NCBI GenBank assembly: GCA_963820995.1
Contig: CAWGCL010000004.1
Location: 434,001-498,000, forward strand
Reading direction: 5' to 3'
Source: JAGTVG01 sp963820995
GTDB lineage: Bacteria; Bacteroidota; Bacteroidia; Cytophagales; Cyclobacteriaceae
Length of the DNA: 64,000 nt
The translations under genes and the position numbers were made by a program. This document shows positions 20,162-31,134 of the stretch, in pieces. Position 1 is the first letter of the stretch, and every line of letters starts with the position of its first letter. Under the pieces are notes generated by a model, which did not search any database, was not told the DNA's origin, and saw nothing but the letters and a program-made list of their open reading frames with translations.

Positions 20162-21192
20162 TTAAAATCCAGATTTGCTTTTTTTATAATCTTTTGGATT
20201 GCCAATATCTAACCAGTATCCTCGCAAAGGGTAAGTGATCACTTTATTTTTATTTTGTATAAGTGATTCAATAAGATCAGTAGCATTATAGTGTTTATTA
20301 TCTGGGATATATTGAATAATCTTCCTTTTCATTAGATAAACACCACCATTGGAATAATAGTATAAGTTGGCTTTTCTTTAAAACTGTGTATTAAGCCATC
20401 TGATGTTTCTAATACAGCATATGGAATATCTACATTGTAAGGAATTGAGAGAACTGAAAGGTCAGCATCTTTATCTAAGAAATCCAGAAAAAAATCTTCG
20501 TAATCCAGATTTGTCAAAATGTCCGAATTACACACCAGTATATAATCATGTTTCAATTCTTTAGTAGATTTGACTGCCCCGATAGTCCCTAAGGGGTTTT
20601 TTTCCCAAACATAATCAATTGAAACTCCTTTCTTTCTCCCGTCATTAAAATAATTAATTATTTGTTCCCCTTTATATCGTACTGAAATCCAAAAATCATC
20701 CACTCCAAATTGTATTAGTCTATCTATATTGTGTTCAATTATGGGTTTATCACCTACTTTCAATAGTGGCTTTCGGACTTTATCGGTTAATGGTCTCAGC
20801 CTATCACCTTGTCCTCCCGCCATCAAAACAGCATCCAATGGAAAATAGGATTTTAGAAACCGGAAATTGATAATATTTATAATCTCATCCTTGTCATTCA
20901 GAACAGGGATTATTTTAAAACCAGAATCCCTAAACTTAATAATTTGATCAATATCATAATATCCTTTTCGAACATATTTAGGCGCTGGTTGTATAAATTC
21001 ATCAACATTACTATCAAATGTCAGATTGCGAAGGAAGCCTCTTCGTACATCTCCATCAGTTAAAGATCCCATTAATTTGTCATCCTTTGTGACTACAAAA
21101 AGAATAGCATCAGCTGCCAATTCGTTAAGTTTTTTTAGTGCTTCTTTTATTCCTACCCTTAGAGGAATAATATGTTTTTTATAATTATACAC
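20162..21192 (-). CDS. CBS-domain nucleotidyltransferase (PtmE-like), one frame break
   Basis: About 343 residues. Two N-terminal CBS motifs (ADAILFVVTKDDKLMGSLTDGDVRRG; FKIIPVLNDKDEIINI) precede a sugar nucleotidyltransferase domain with MAGGQGDRLRPLTDKVRKPL and ILVCNSDI. The frame breaks near 20350 and resumes with YYSNGGVYLMKRK, ending with RGYWLDIGNPKDYK. This CBS-plus-transferase layout matches Campylobacter PtmE, which makes GDP-glucosamine for legionaminate. The start is a GTG at 21192 overlapping the neuC stop by eight bases. Confidence 0.85.
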
Positions 21193-22303
21193 CCATTTCT
21201 TTGTTTAGAACTTCCATAATTTTACTTACAGCTCCTCTCTGATAATAAATATTTTCTCCCTGGAATTTTCCTTTTTGCTTAATTTTTTCGATTTGATTTA
21301 ATATTAAATCTTATTGAATGGAATAGTAAAGACATTATCACCATAGTGTCTTCCTTTTTGTCGATCACCTAAATTGATTACATATTTATTAAAACTTGCT
21401 GCTTCAATTATTCCACTTGAGGAATTCCCGAGTAAAAACTTTGCATGTGACATACACGTGAAATAAGCTCGAGTTCCAAAATTTTCAATAAGATGGACCG
21501 TTGTGTTATATTTCGACTTAAATTTATTGAATCCATTTCTGAATAATCGAACCTTCTGTGTCAGCATTAGGCATCGTTATTATCAGGTTAAATTCTTTTG
21601 CATTTCGGAGAAAACATCTAAACAGCATTCCAAATTTCTTTTATTTTTCTTGATATCAATAGTTTCCGGATGGATTGTAATAAGTATTGAGGGAATGCTT
21701 AAATCTATTTTCCAGATATCTTTGAATTCAGATAAACTATATAGTTTTAATTTATCAATATTATCAAGACTTAATGAACCAGATACATAAACTTTTTCAC
21801 TTTTAGTAATTTCTTTCACCTTATTACAGTATCCTTCAGTAGATGTAAAATGAATTGAAGAGGCTAATGAAATTGCATGACGAAACACATTATCAATAGC
21901 GCCCAAAGTTGTTTCTCCTCCATGTATATGAGCAAATCTAATTCCAAATGGGATGCCCGCATACACTGCAGCAAACATTTCATATCGATCTCCAAGACAA
22001 AATACAATATCGAACTTGCTGTGATGGTTTTTCCAGAACTCTGCAAATTTTATTGTTGTCAATCCTATAGCAGTTGAAATAGCATTAGGATCATCATGCA
22101 ATAACATGGAATTAACAATGTATTCCACTTCAAATCCATCATCCTTTATTTGATCAATTGAGATCCATGATATGGAGACAAATGCGTGCCAAATGCAATA
22201 ATATTGAGACTTATAATACATCGAATTACTTAAATGCTTCCAATAGTGGTAGGTAAATGCCATAATCCGCTCTAGAACTAGTGAGTATACCAATTGTTTT
22301 CAT
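21185..22303 (-). CDS. Hydrolysing nucleotide-sugar 2-epimerase (NeuC/LegG-like), three frame breaks
   Basis: A GT-B-fold enzyme of about 375 residues that releases a 2-epimerised sugar from its nucleotide. The ATG at 22303 starts MKTIGILTSSRADYGIYLP. Breaks near 22225-22250, 22150 and 21575 separate this from DIVFCLGDRYEMFAAVYAG, RFAHIHGGETTLGAIDNVFR, ILITIHPET, KFLLGNSSSGIIEAASF and the tail ENIYYQRGAVSKIM. The GGE and SSSGI motifs are diagnostic of the UDP-GlcNAc 2-epimerase fold. It lies directly between neuB and the PtmE-like gene; the latter's GTG overlaps its end. Confidence 0.83.
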
Positions 22304-23324
22304 TTAAAATATATCCAGTCCAGTTGTGTCCCTGAATTGATTTGTTTTAATAATTTTTTTGCCAATGACTTTTTCAATGTCCATTGGCGATATTCCATTT
22401 CCTGGTCTTAACATAATTAAGTCTTCATTTTCTATCACATGTGCCCGATATTTAGAAAGTTATTTACATGTATACTCTTTCTGCTATATTAATATTTTTT
22501 ATTTCCGATTTACTTGGCTGTTTAAGCCCGTCACCTTTTAGAGCATTTTCTATATTTCGAATTGCTTGAACCATATGTTTAAATTCTATTGGTTCAAGCG
22601 ATGCCATGTGATCTGGACCTGGCATTGTTCGATCCAACGTAAAATGTTTTTCGATGACCTTCGCGCCCAATGTAACAGCTGCAGTTGGGACTTCAATACC
22701 TAACGTATGGTCTGAATAGCCAATAGTTATATCAAAGGCTGCTTGAATAGAAGTCATAGCTTTAAGATTTACATCTTCCATGGGAGTAGGGTACTCGGTA
22801 TTGCAGTGTAATACAATTATGTTATCTTTATCAAGTCCTTCTGTATAAAACACATTCAAAGCATCCTCAATTTCATTTACTGTAGCCATTCCGGTTGATA
22901 AAATGATGGGCTTATGTTTACTGGCAATATGTTGAAGATAGGGTTTGTTAGTAATCTCACCGGAAGGAACTTTGAATAATTCTACTCCTAGAACATCTAG
23001 AAAATCAATGCTTTCTTCATCAAATCCGGTAGAAAGGAACTTGATTTTCTTTAGTTCAGCATACTTTTTTAGTTCAAAATGATCCTTTTCACTTAGTTCC
23101 AGATTTTTAAGCATTTCGAATTGGCTGTCACTATTCCCAGCTTCATTCCTTTGTTGATATTCAGCTTTTTTTGCCTTTTTACTAACAAGTTTCTCAGCCT
23201 TAAAAGTTTGAAACTTTATATAATCAGCTCCTGTTTCAGAAGCTTTTTCAATCAATTCTTTTGCTATCTTAATATCACCATTATGATTTACACCTGCTTC
23301 CGCTATGATAACTGTTTTGGTCAT
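22304..23324 (-). CDS. Nonulosonate synthase (NeuB/LegI-like), frame break near C terminus
   Basis: Condenses phosphoenolpyruvate with a six-carbon amino sugar. A TIM-barrel domain is clear: AEAGVNHNGDIKIAKELI, GADYIKFQTFKAEKLVS, PSGEITNKPYLQHI, ILSTGMATVNEIEDAL, LHCNTEYPTP, DITIGYSDHTLGIEV, VIEKHFTLDRTMPGPDH. The frame closes near 22464, and the antifreeze-like SAF domain continues out of frame (LRPGNGISPMDIEKVIGKK) to the TAA at 22304. The ATG overlaps the upstream acetyltransferase stop (ATGA). About 340 residues when repaired. Confidence 0.9.
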
Positions 23325-23956
23325 ATTACTCGGGCAGGATTCCCAATAACTGTACAATTTCGCCTAATATCTTTTGTTACGATACATCCTGCCCCCATAA
23401 CAACATTTTCCGCTACTTTGATACCTTGAATTAAGGTGCTACCACTTCCAATAAAACTTCCTTCGTCAATTATGCAATCACCATTTACTGTTGATTTTGT
23501 TGATATATGAACATGACTTGAAATTTTGCAATCATGTTCAATTAGAGCCTGATTATTTATAATGCAGTTGTTTTTAATATAAACATTTGCATTTATCGTG
23601 GACTGATGCATTATAATATTACCCTCACCTAATTTTGCATATTTACTTACATATGCATTAGGAGAGATGATATTTGGAAGAGTACCTCCTGCTCTTTTAA
23701 TTTTATTATACAGGTCAATTCTCAATCTGGCTGATTTTATTTGGCCTACAGTGACTATATAATTTTTACATTTTACCATAAGACGACTTAATGATTCATC
23801 TGTGCCAATTATCTCATGACCTAATATTTTTTCACCTATTTTTTCACGGATATCTAGGATACCTATGATGCGATATTTATTTTCAGCTTCAATAACATCG
23901 ATAGCGGATCTACAATGACCACCACCTCCTACAAGAATAATTGGTTGTTTTTTCAT
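23321..23956 (-). CDS. Left-handed beta-helix acetyltransferase (NeuD/PglD/LegH-like)
   Basis: An intact 211-residue protein. The N-terminal part (ILVGGGGHCRSAIDVIE) is the PglD-type nucleotide-sugar-binding domain. The remainder is hexapeptide repeats (GEGNIIMHQSTINANVYIK, CIIDEGSFIGSGSTLIQG, ENVVMGAGCIV). It probably N-acetylates an amino sugar before NeuB. A dedicated aminotransferase (LegC) is expected next to such a gene but is absent here. Translationally coupled to neuB by ATGA. Confidence 0.88.
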   Translation of the reverse strand: MKKQPIILVGGGGHCRSAIDVIEAENKYRIIGILDIREKIGEKILGHEIIGTDESLSRLMVKCKNYIVTVGQIKSARLRIDLYNKIKRAGGTLPNIISPNAYVSKYAKLGEGNIIMHQSTINANVYIKNNCIINNQALIEHDCKISSHVHISTKSTVNGDCIIDEGSFIGSGSTLIQGIKVAENVVMGAGCIVTKDIRRNCTVIGNPARVI

Positions 23957-24116
23957 TAACCAAAAAATATAACCCTACGAATATTAATAATCTAATGTAC
24001 TGTGATAAATCTTTAGCTTATAAACAATGATTATTGTTTATTCATTTCTTTATCTAATATAAAATTTAATCTAACCTGAACCATGATTAACCAATAAATG
24101 GTATAATCTCAGGAAT

Positions 24117-25115
24117 CTATAAATTATAAATATCAAATTTATAATTTGAATTATTAACAGGTTCCCTAAACCAATTGATTGTTTCAGCTATTCCGTTTTC
24201 CAGTGAAATTTTCGCATTCCAACCTGTATCCCGTATAATTTTTTCATTGGATCCCAATAATCTAAAGACTTCACTATTCTTAGGCCTTATCCGCTGTTTA
24301 TCAGAAATAATCTTCGCTTTAGGATTTATCTGGTCGATAATCTTTTGGGCTAGTTCTCCAATAGAAATTTCAGTTCCAGTACATATGTTCACTTCTTCTC
24401 CAATAAGTTTATTCGTTTTTGCGATCTCAATAAATCCATTAACAGTGTCCTTGACAAATAAAAGATCTCTTGTCGGAGATAAATCACCTAATTCAAGTTG
24501 GCCTTTGCCATTAAGCAACTGAGTTATTATTGTGGGTATTATCGCCCTAGCAGATTGGCGGGGTCCATAGGTATTAAAGGGTCTTACAATGACTACTGGA
24601 AGATTGAAGCTTCTGTAAAAAGATTCAGCTAAATGATCAGCACCAATTTTTGTTGCCGAGTAAGGTGATTGACCTTGTTTAGGATGCAATTCAGTTATAG
24701 GTACAAACTGGGCAGTTCCGTATACTTCAGATGTGGATGTAACCAAAATTTTTTCAATATTGTAATCCCTGGCAGCTTGAAGTACATTAAGCGTCCCTCT
24801 GATATTAGTGTCAACGTAAGAATCTGGTGAATGATAGCTATAAGGAATTGCAATAAGTGCGGCCAGATGAAAGACTACATCTACATCTTTTAATGCAATA
24901 CGAACACCATTGGGATCGCGTATATCACCGGAAAAGATTTCTATGGAATCTTTTATTTTGGCTGGTAAAGAATCGATCCACCCCCATGAGTTGAATGAAT
25001 TATAATAAACAAAGGCTCTTAGATCACAGCCTTCTTTGAATAGACTTTCAACTAAATGACTACCAATAAATCCATCTGCACCCGTTACTAATACTTTTTT
25101 ATTATGAAGGATCAT
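24117..25115 (-). CDS. NAD-dependent 4,6-dehydratase (LegB-like)
   Basis: An intact 332-residue extended short-chain dehydrogenase. The Rossmann motif TGADGFIGSHLVE, the distinctive AFVYYNSFNSWGWIDSLP, FHLAALIAIPYSYHSPDSYV, the STSEVYGTAQ region and catalytic YSATK match the LegB family, which dehydrates a nucleotide amino sugar in legionaminate-type synthesis. Its start lies within the out-of-frame end of the Wzz gene. A 160-base gap separates it from the acetyltransferase gene, where an aminotransferase would normally be found. Confidence 0.9.
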   Translation of the reverse strand: MILHNKKVLVTGADGFIGSHLVESLFKEGCDLRAFVYYNSFNSWGWIDSLPAKIKDSIEIFSGDIRDPNGVRIALKDVDVVFHLAALIAIPYSYHSPDSYVDTNIRGTLNVLQAARDYNIEKILVTSTSEVYGTAQFVPITELHPKQGQSPYSATKIGADHLAESFYRSFNLPVVIVRPFNTYGPRQSARAIIPTIITQLLNGKGQLELGDLSPTRDLLFVKDTVNGFIEIAKTNKLIGEEVNICTGTEISIGELAQKIIDQINPKAKIISDKQRIRPKNSEVFRLLGSNEKIIRDTGWNAKISLENGIAETINWFREPVNNSNYKFDIYNL

Positions 25116-26202
25116 TTTTAGCTTCTCGGTTATATCTTAAATTTAAATAATATTTACCAAAAATATAAAACACTGTACCTAGGAAGCCAATAAGCATAAA
25201 TGTGATAGTAATAAAAATCCGTAATAGGTTCACTTTTTTGAATCGGTATTACAATAGGTTCAATTATTGTAAAGACGGGGGTTTCTTCTTTAACTTTAAT
25301 TTTACCCTCCTCTAATTGTTGTGCCAGGCTTTTATAAACCTCGTAGGCCAAGTCATAATCATATTGTAATTTTTGCCTTTCTGTTTTTGCTAAGGAAGTA
25401 ACAACATTTTGGTTCTTATCATCAAAAACAGCCAGATTTTTGTTGGGCTGACTCATACTCTTTCCTCTTTTCCAGATATTGAGATTGAATAAATTCAAGA
25501 TTTACACGTGCTTTACTTATTTTATAATCAGTGACATGTTGGGTTAATAAATCAACAGCTGCACTGGCTAATTCAGCTGCAGCAATTCGATCAGGCATCT
25601 TTGCTTTTTATTGATACTAATCCAGACTCAACATCAACATTAACATTATACTCTATCTTCAATAATATCAAAAATGAATTTTTGTCTATATGATATTTCC
25701 CAAACATTATCTTTATCATTATCACTTATTGTTGGAGTTCCATATTTTTTTAGATCTTAGAAATTTTCGAACATAGTTAGGGAGTTTGATGATATAATCA
25801 ATAACTGAAGGCGTATATACATCATCAAAATACTTATATCCGGAAAAGGATTCATTGTGTTTTTGAAAGTAAAAAATTTGCTTGAGCAATTGGTCTTTAA
25901 ATGGAATGCTTTTCACTATTATTGGATAGATGTCAGGACTTAAGGCGGAACGTTGAACGATCCCAAATCAGAAGCATTAATTCCCACTAATCCTGCCAGA
26001 CTCCCAAGATTTCCTAATCCTTTCGGTTGACTGGATTCAATTCCGGTAGCAATTTACAGCTAGCTTCATACTCTTTTTTCAATAATAATGAAATTATAAC
26101 TCCTATTATCCCTGAAATAATAACTATTTTGATGATCTTTTTCTTATTGGATAATAGGATTTTAAAAAAATCAATAATGTCAATTTCAAGTTTTTTCCCC
26201 AT
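25102..26202 (-). CDS. Wzz-type chain-length determinant, heavily frame-broken
   Basis: An inner-membrane chain-length regulator of perhaps 360 residues, readable only in pieces. The N-terminal fragment at 26014-26202 has a cytoplasmic start and one membrane helix (KIVIISGIIGVIISLLL) followed by a periplasmic Lys-Glu stretch. The C-terminal fragments hold a coiled-coil-like KTERQKLQYDYDLAYEVYK, then PVFTIIEPIVIPIQKSEP and, in another frame, a closing helix (FMLIGFLGTVFYIFG). Several breaks lie between 25250 and 26020. Order after the Wza-like gene is standard. It could be a true pseudogene. Confidence 0.65.
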
Positions 26203-26241
26203 TTATCTATAAGATATATCTATATTGAATGTCGCTTCATT

Positions 26242-28916
26242 TTAATTTTTTATAAGTTGTTGTATAACCAAAGCCAATGTCGCGACACTTGTACTTATTG
26301 CAATCCAGGCTTGAGCAGACAATGATTGCTTTATCAGGTTTTGCAGGAACTATGATTTCTGCCCCGGGTTGTAACTTAGGATATTTGTTCCCGAAAATAA
26401 GCAACTTCTTTGTTCTGTCCACAGAACCATTTGCATATATAATATATGTTTTCCCCCGCCTGGCTTTATCTGTAAAGCCGCCAGCCTGTGCCAAATAATC
26501 CTTGAAACCAAATCTTCTCATCATAACGTACTGTTATCGGATATAAGAACTCACCCCTTAATCGTACTGTCTGTAATTGCTTTGGAACTGAGATAACATC
26601 TCCTTCCTGCAATATTAAATCATATTTGGATCCGGGATCGGAAATTATCTCACGAAGATTAATTCCAATAGTTTCATGTTTTTTGATCTCAATTGGAATT
26701 AGCAAAGTGTCTCGTTCCTGCATATCTTCAATCATTTCCTTTCGCTGCTTGGCACTCTCTTCTCCCTGCTCAAAATCCTGTCTTTCCTTATGTGCTTCTG
26801 CTTTTTGTTCAAGGTCCGCAAGTCTATGTAACCTCAAATATTCTGATTCAGTAGGTGATAGGTCATCAGAGTATGAATACTTGTTGTACAATTGTTCCCG
26901 AATAGATAAAAGATCCTGATATCTTATTTCAACTTCCGTTGGTTGATCAAAGAATTCTGTCCTTCTTATTAAGGTGGCACCATCCATATATCCTTCAGGG
27001 GTCAAGCCACCAGCCCGCTGTATTAAACTCGATATTCTTTCATCCTTTTTTTCCAGGACATATTCACCAGGATACATTACTTCACCCTCTATTCGAATCT
27101 TTATAGGGGCTTCATAATTTGGAGATTTGCGAATATATACGTTATCAAAAGGTTGCAAAGTAAATCTTTCCTGACTGTCTAAAATTCTTAAGTCTTTGTC
27201 AACCGAAAATGTAAATATTTCAGCAATTTCATTAGTATATGAATCATCGGAACTTCCTCTTCTTCTTCTTGCGACCTCTACTGCAGAAAGATCAGCAGAT
27301 TCCAATAGACCACCTGCTTCAAGAAGTAATTCAATTACTGTCATATTCTCCATATAAGGATAATTTCCAGGCTGTCTGATAGATCCTCCTATAGATACGT
27401 AAAATTCTTCCTTAAGATCATAGATGGAAGCAATCTTTATAAGATCCTCCCGATATAGTGGGATGTCTTCCAAATCACCTTTAAGCATCTGCCTCAGGTT
27501 GAAAGGAATTATTTCTGTTGTGAAATTTTCATTAGTCCTGAAAATTGTACCCCTGTCTAGGAATGCATCACCACGCAATCCTTCAGCCTTTTCGATTAAA
27601 TTCAAAACGGTTAATTGATCATCTAATTCATATTCCCCTTCACGAAAAACAGCTCCAACAATTTGAACACGATTCTCAAAACGGTCCAGTATTCCATTAA
27701 CAATTACATAATCTCCATTTTCGGGCTGGACGAGATCAAGATTATCCTGGGTTATATCAAGTAATTTTTTCTCTTTGCCTGTATTCCTTCTAACCTTTAT
27801 AATTCCCTTGTATGCGTTTTCAGAAAACCCGCCAACGAACTCAATTAAATCAGCGAAAGATTCCCCTTTCTTGATTTCAAAAATTCCTACACGCTTTACT
27901 TCACCAATGACTTCAACCCGATTGGTAAAGGGCCTGATGCGAATAATATCTTGATCTTCTAATTGAACATTATTTTCCTGAATGCCGCGAACTAAGAAAT
28001 CATAAATATCTAGAACTTTAAAAACTTTATTATTTCGAATCAGTTCTATTTCGCGGAAAGATCCATTATAGGTGGGCCCTCCAGACAGGTAAAGCGCATT
28101 AAAAACTGTAGCCAGTGCACTGACATCATAAGTCCCCGGGGTGCGTACCTCACCAATTACTGTAATCTTTATGGTTCTTACCTGACCTAAAGAAACCTGG
28201 GCAAATGTATTGGGATTCCTGCCATCATCAGGTGCCAAACCTGAATAAATTTTACTTAATCTGCTTTTTATTCTCTCCGTAGCCCTGTCAATACTTAATC
28301 CATTCAAATAAATGGGACCCAAACTCTGAATAATGATATACCCATCAGGACTTACTTCCTGTTGATAAGTTTGTTCAGAGGCACCCCATACGTCAATTAT
28401 AATTTCATCACCAGGGCCTATTTGATAATTTTTCGGTGTAGGAATGTTCAGACTGGGATCAAAGGTTAAGTTGGGGGAATTAAACAAGCTATATCCGAAA
28501 ACTAGTTTTTCTCTTTCTAAAATCTTTTCAGCTTCTATATCTGTTTTTAAAGCATCAAAAAAATCACCCTCGGGTTTCACCGATTGTCTTGATCGAACTT
28601 TATCAAATCCTGTTCCTGAGTCTTTTCTTCCTGTTGTCAGACCATTAATCCTTTCCTTTAGTAACATCAATTCTGACTGCGGTAATCCGCGGGATAACAA
28701 AGCAGTTTCTATTTCGGTTTCTGATAAACCTGACTCTTCTATTCGTAGCAAATATGTTTGGATTTGAGCGTCACTTAATTGATCGACCTTAATGGTACTC
28801 AGATCAAGGGACATTAAGTTCTGTTGGTTTATCTCGGGGATATCCTGAGCGTAGACAATTTCGCTGAATGAAATATAGCAAACCAGCAATAAAAAAAGAT
28901 AACTTCTTCTTAACAT
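26242..28916 (-). CDS. Wza-like polysaccharide export outer-membrane protein with SLBB domains, two frame breaks
   Basis: Roughly 890 residues. A signal peptide (about 1-24, ending VYAQ) precedes a long helical linker, then the poly-export domain (GPGDEIIIDVWGASEQ, VSPDGYIIIQSLGPIYL, GLSIDRATERI) and about five SLBB-type beta-grasp repeats (for example GEVRTPGTYDVSALATVFNA, GSIRQPGNYPYMENM, GEVMYPGEYVLE). Breaks near 26525 and 26325 separate the last domain (FGFKDYLAQAGGFTDKARRG) and a terminal membrane helix (WIAISTSVATLALVIQQL). Together with Wzz it forms the export channel. Confidence 0.88.
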
Positions 28917-28935
28917 ATTAAAACCAAATATGCAT

Positions 28936-28943
28936 CAAAATTA
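28936..28943 (-). promoter_or_regulatory. Candidate -7 element before the export gene
   Basis: The minus strand reads TAATTTTG, matching the Bacteroidota -7 consensus, about 20 bases before the start codon. No TTTG lies 19-21 bases upstream, so this is a weak candidate. Confidence 0.3.
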
Positions 28944-29071
28944 ATGGATTTTATGAAATGGTCATGATAATATCTTTATTTCCTTTACTAATTTGACGGA
29001 AATATGATGTCTTTGCGTTAAGGAAGCTCGATAATAGTATTATTTAAGAATTGATTTTTTGAAAAAAGTAA

Positions 29072-30001
29072 TTATTCAGATTGTGATTTATAGCTATCAT
29101 ATACCATGAAGATACCTTCCCTTAATCCAATTCTTGCTGTAAAGCCTGTTTTTTTTAAGCGAGAAATATCCATAAGTTTTCTGGGTGTACCATCAGGCTT
29201 TGATGTGTCAAATTTGAGTTCTCCCTGGAATCCGACAATTTCCTGAATTAGCCTGGCTAATTTGTAAATCGATATGTCTTCACCTACTCCAATATTAATA
29301 AAACCAGCCTCATTGTAATTTTGCATCAAGAAGAAACACGCTTCAGCCAAGTCATCAACATGCATAAATTCTCTTTTAGGCTTTCCTGTTCCCCAGATTT
29401 CAACACTTTTGGAATTATTTATTTTTGCTTCATGAAATTTTCGTATTAGAGCTGGAAGTACATGAGAGTTCTTTAAATCATAATTATCATTCGGGCCATA
29501 CAAATTTGTTGGCATAACTGAAATAAAATTACACCCATATTGTGACCTGTAAGCATCACACATTTTTATTCCGGCGATTTTCGCAATGGCATATGGTTCA
29601 TTGGTAGGCTCTAATTCTCCGGTTAAAAGATATTCTTCTTTTAAAGGTTGTGGGGCTAATTTTGGATAGATACATGATGATCCCAGGAATAATATTTTTT
29701 TCACTTTTTGAACATAACTTTGGTGAATTACGTTATTTTGAATCATCAAATTTTCATATAAAAAATCAGCCCTGTAAATGTTATTAGCTTGTATCCCTCC
29801 TACTTTAGCAGCAGCCAGAAAAACGTAATCGGGCTTTTCTTTGGCAAAAAATGAAGCTACGTCCTTCTGGCTCCTAAGATCAAGTTCATCAAGATCTCTT
29901 GTTACAATGTTTGTGAATCCTTCAGCATTTAGTATTCTATGAATAGCTGAACCAACCATTCCATTATGGCCAGCTATATATATCTTAGAATTCAATTTCA
30001 T
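29072..30001 (-). CDS. fcl: GDP-L-fucose synthase
   Basis: An intact 309-residue epimerase/reductase that converts GDP-4-keto-6-deoxymannose to GDP-L-fucose using NADPH. Seen: GHNGMVGSAIHRIL Rossmann motif, FLAAAKVGGIQAN, LGSSCIYPKLAPQPLKE, the catalytic Tyr-Lys in EPTNEPYAIAKIAG, MPTNLYGPNDNYD and NSHVLPALIRKFHEA. Directly downstream of gmd (15-base gap), it completes the GDP-fucose branch supplying the polysaccharide locus. Confidence 0.96.
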   Translation of the reverse strand: MKLNSKIYIAGHNGMVGSAIHRILNAEGFTNIVTRDLDELDLRSQKDVASFFAKEKPDYVFLAAAKVGGIQANNIYRADFLYENLMIQNNVIHQSYVQKVKKILFLGSSCIYPKLAPQPLKEEYLLTGELEPTNEPYAIAKIAGIKMCDAYRSQYGCNFISVMPTNLYGPNDNYDLKNSHVLPALIRKFHEAKINNSKSVEIWGTGKPKREFMHVDDLAEACFFLMQNYNEAGFINIGVGEDISIYKLARLIQEIVGFQGELKFDTSKPDGTPRKLMDISRLKKTGFTARIGLREGIFMVYDSYKSQSE

Positions 30002-30016
30002 ATATAAATATTCAAT

Positions 30017-31129
30017 TTACTCGTGATAATTGAAAATCTTATGTCCTCCTTTAAGTAAATATTTATCTCGCTTGAATAGATCATAATCAGCCAGAACCAT
30101 TTCCTTTATTAAAGCTTTGAGATCATATTTTGGTTTCCATCCAAGTTTTTCCTTAGCCTTAGAAGCATCCCCAATCAATAAATCCACTTCAGATGGGCGA
30201 TAATATTTTGGATCTATTTTAAGGACGGTTTTACCAACTTCTAATTTAATGTTTTTGTTATCCAATGATTTTACTTTGCCAATTTCGTCCACTCCTTTAC
30301 CTTGAAATTCTAATCCTACACCTAATTCTGAAAAGGCCATTCTTAAGAAGTCACGAACTGAAGTAGTTAAACCAGTGGCCAACACATAATCTTCAGGCTG
30401 TTCCTGTTGAAGCATTAAATACATTGCCTCAATATAATCTTTTGCATGTCCCCAATCCCTTTTTGCATCAAGATTTCCCAGGTATAAGATATCCTGCAAG
30501 CCCAAACAAATTCTGGCTACAGCCCGTGTTATTTTCCTGGACACAAAAGTTTCACCTCTTAAGGGGGATTCATGATTAAATAGTATGCCATTTACGGTAT
30601 ACATATTATAAGCTTCGCGATAATTAACTGTTATCCAATAAGCATATAATTTTGCAACGCCATAAGGAGACCTGGGGTGAAATGGTGTATTTTCGTTTTG
30701 AGGTACTTCCTGAACTTTTCCGAATAATTCAGAGGTCGAAGCCTGGTAAATTCTTGTTTTTTCAGTTAGTCCGAGTAATCGAACGGCTTCTAATATTCTA
30801 AGTGACCCTAATCCATCAACATTGGCAGTATATTCTGGAGTATCAAAGCTTACCCTGACATGTGACATTGCACCTAGATTGTAAATTTCATCAGGTTGGA
30901 TTTCCTGTATAAGACGAATGACGTTGGCAGAATCTGTTAAATCACCAAAATGCAATTTTAACTTAGGATTTTTTTCATGTGGATCCTGATACAAATGATC
31001 TATCCTGTCCGTATTAAATAGAGAAGATCTTCGTTTTATACCATGAACATCGTAGCCCTTTTCTAAAAGAAACTCTGCTAAATAAGCACCATCCTGGCCA
31101 GTAATGCCAGTAATTAATGCAACTTTCAT
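30017..31129 (-). CDS. gmd: GDP-mannose 4,6-dehydratase
   Basis: An intact 370-residue enzyme. ALITGITGQDGAYLAEFLLE is the signature start, followed by GIKRRSSLFNTDRIDHLY, LHFGDLTDS, YNLGAMSHVRVSFDTPEY, STSELFGKVQEVPQNE and the YGVAKLYAYW catalytic pair. It makes the 4-keto-6-deoxy intermediate for Fcl. It follows the UDP-glucuronate epimerase-like gene by five bases and precedes fcl, so these form an operon of nucleotide-sugar genes. Confidence 0.97.
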   Translation of the reverse strand: MKVALITGITGQDGAYLAEFLLEKGYDVHGIKRRSSLFNTDRIDHLYQDPHEKNPKLKLHFGDLTDSANVIRLIQEIQPDEIYNLGAMSHVRVSFDTPEYTANVDGLGSLRILEAVRLLGLTEKTRIYQASTSELFGKVQEVPQNENTPFHPRSPYGVAKLYAYWITVNYREAYNMYTVNGILFNHESPLRGETFVSRKITRAVARICLGLQDILYLGNLDAKRDWGHAKDYIEAMYLMLQQEQPEDYVLATGLTTSVRDFLRMAFSELGVGLEFQGKGVDEIGKVKSLDNKNIKLEVGKTVLKIDPKYYRPSEVDLLIGDASKAKEKLGWKPKYDLKALIKEMVLADYDLFKRDKYLLKGGHKIFNYHE

Positions 31130-31134
31130 ATTAG

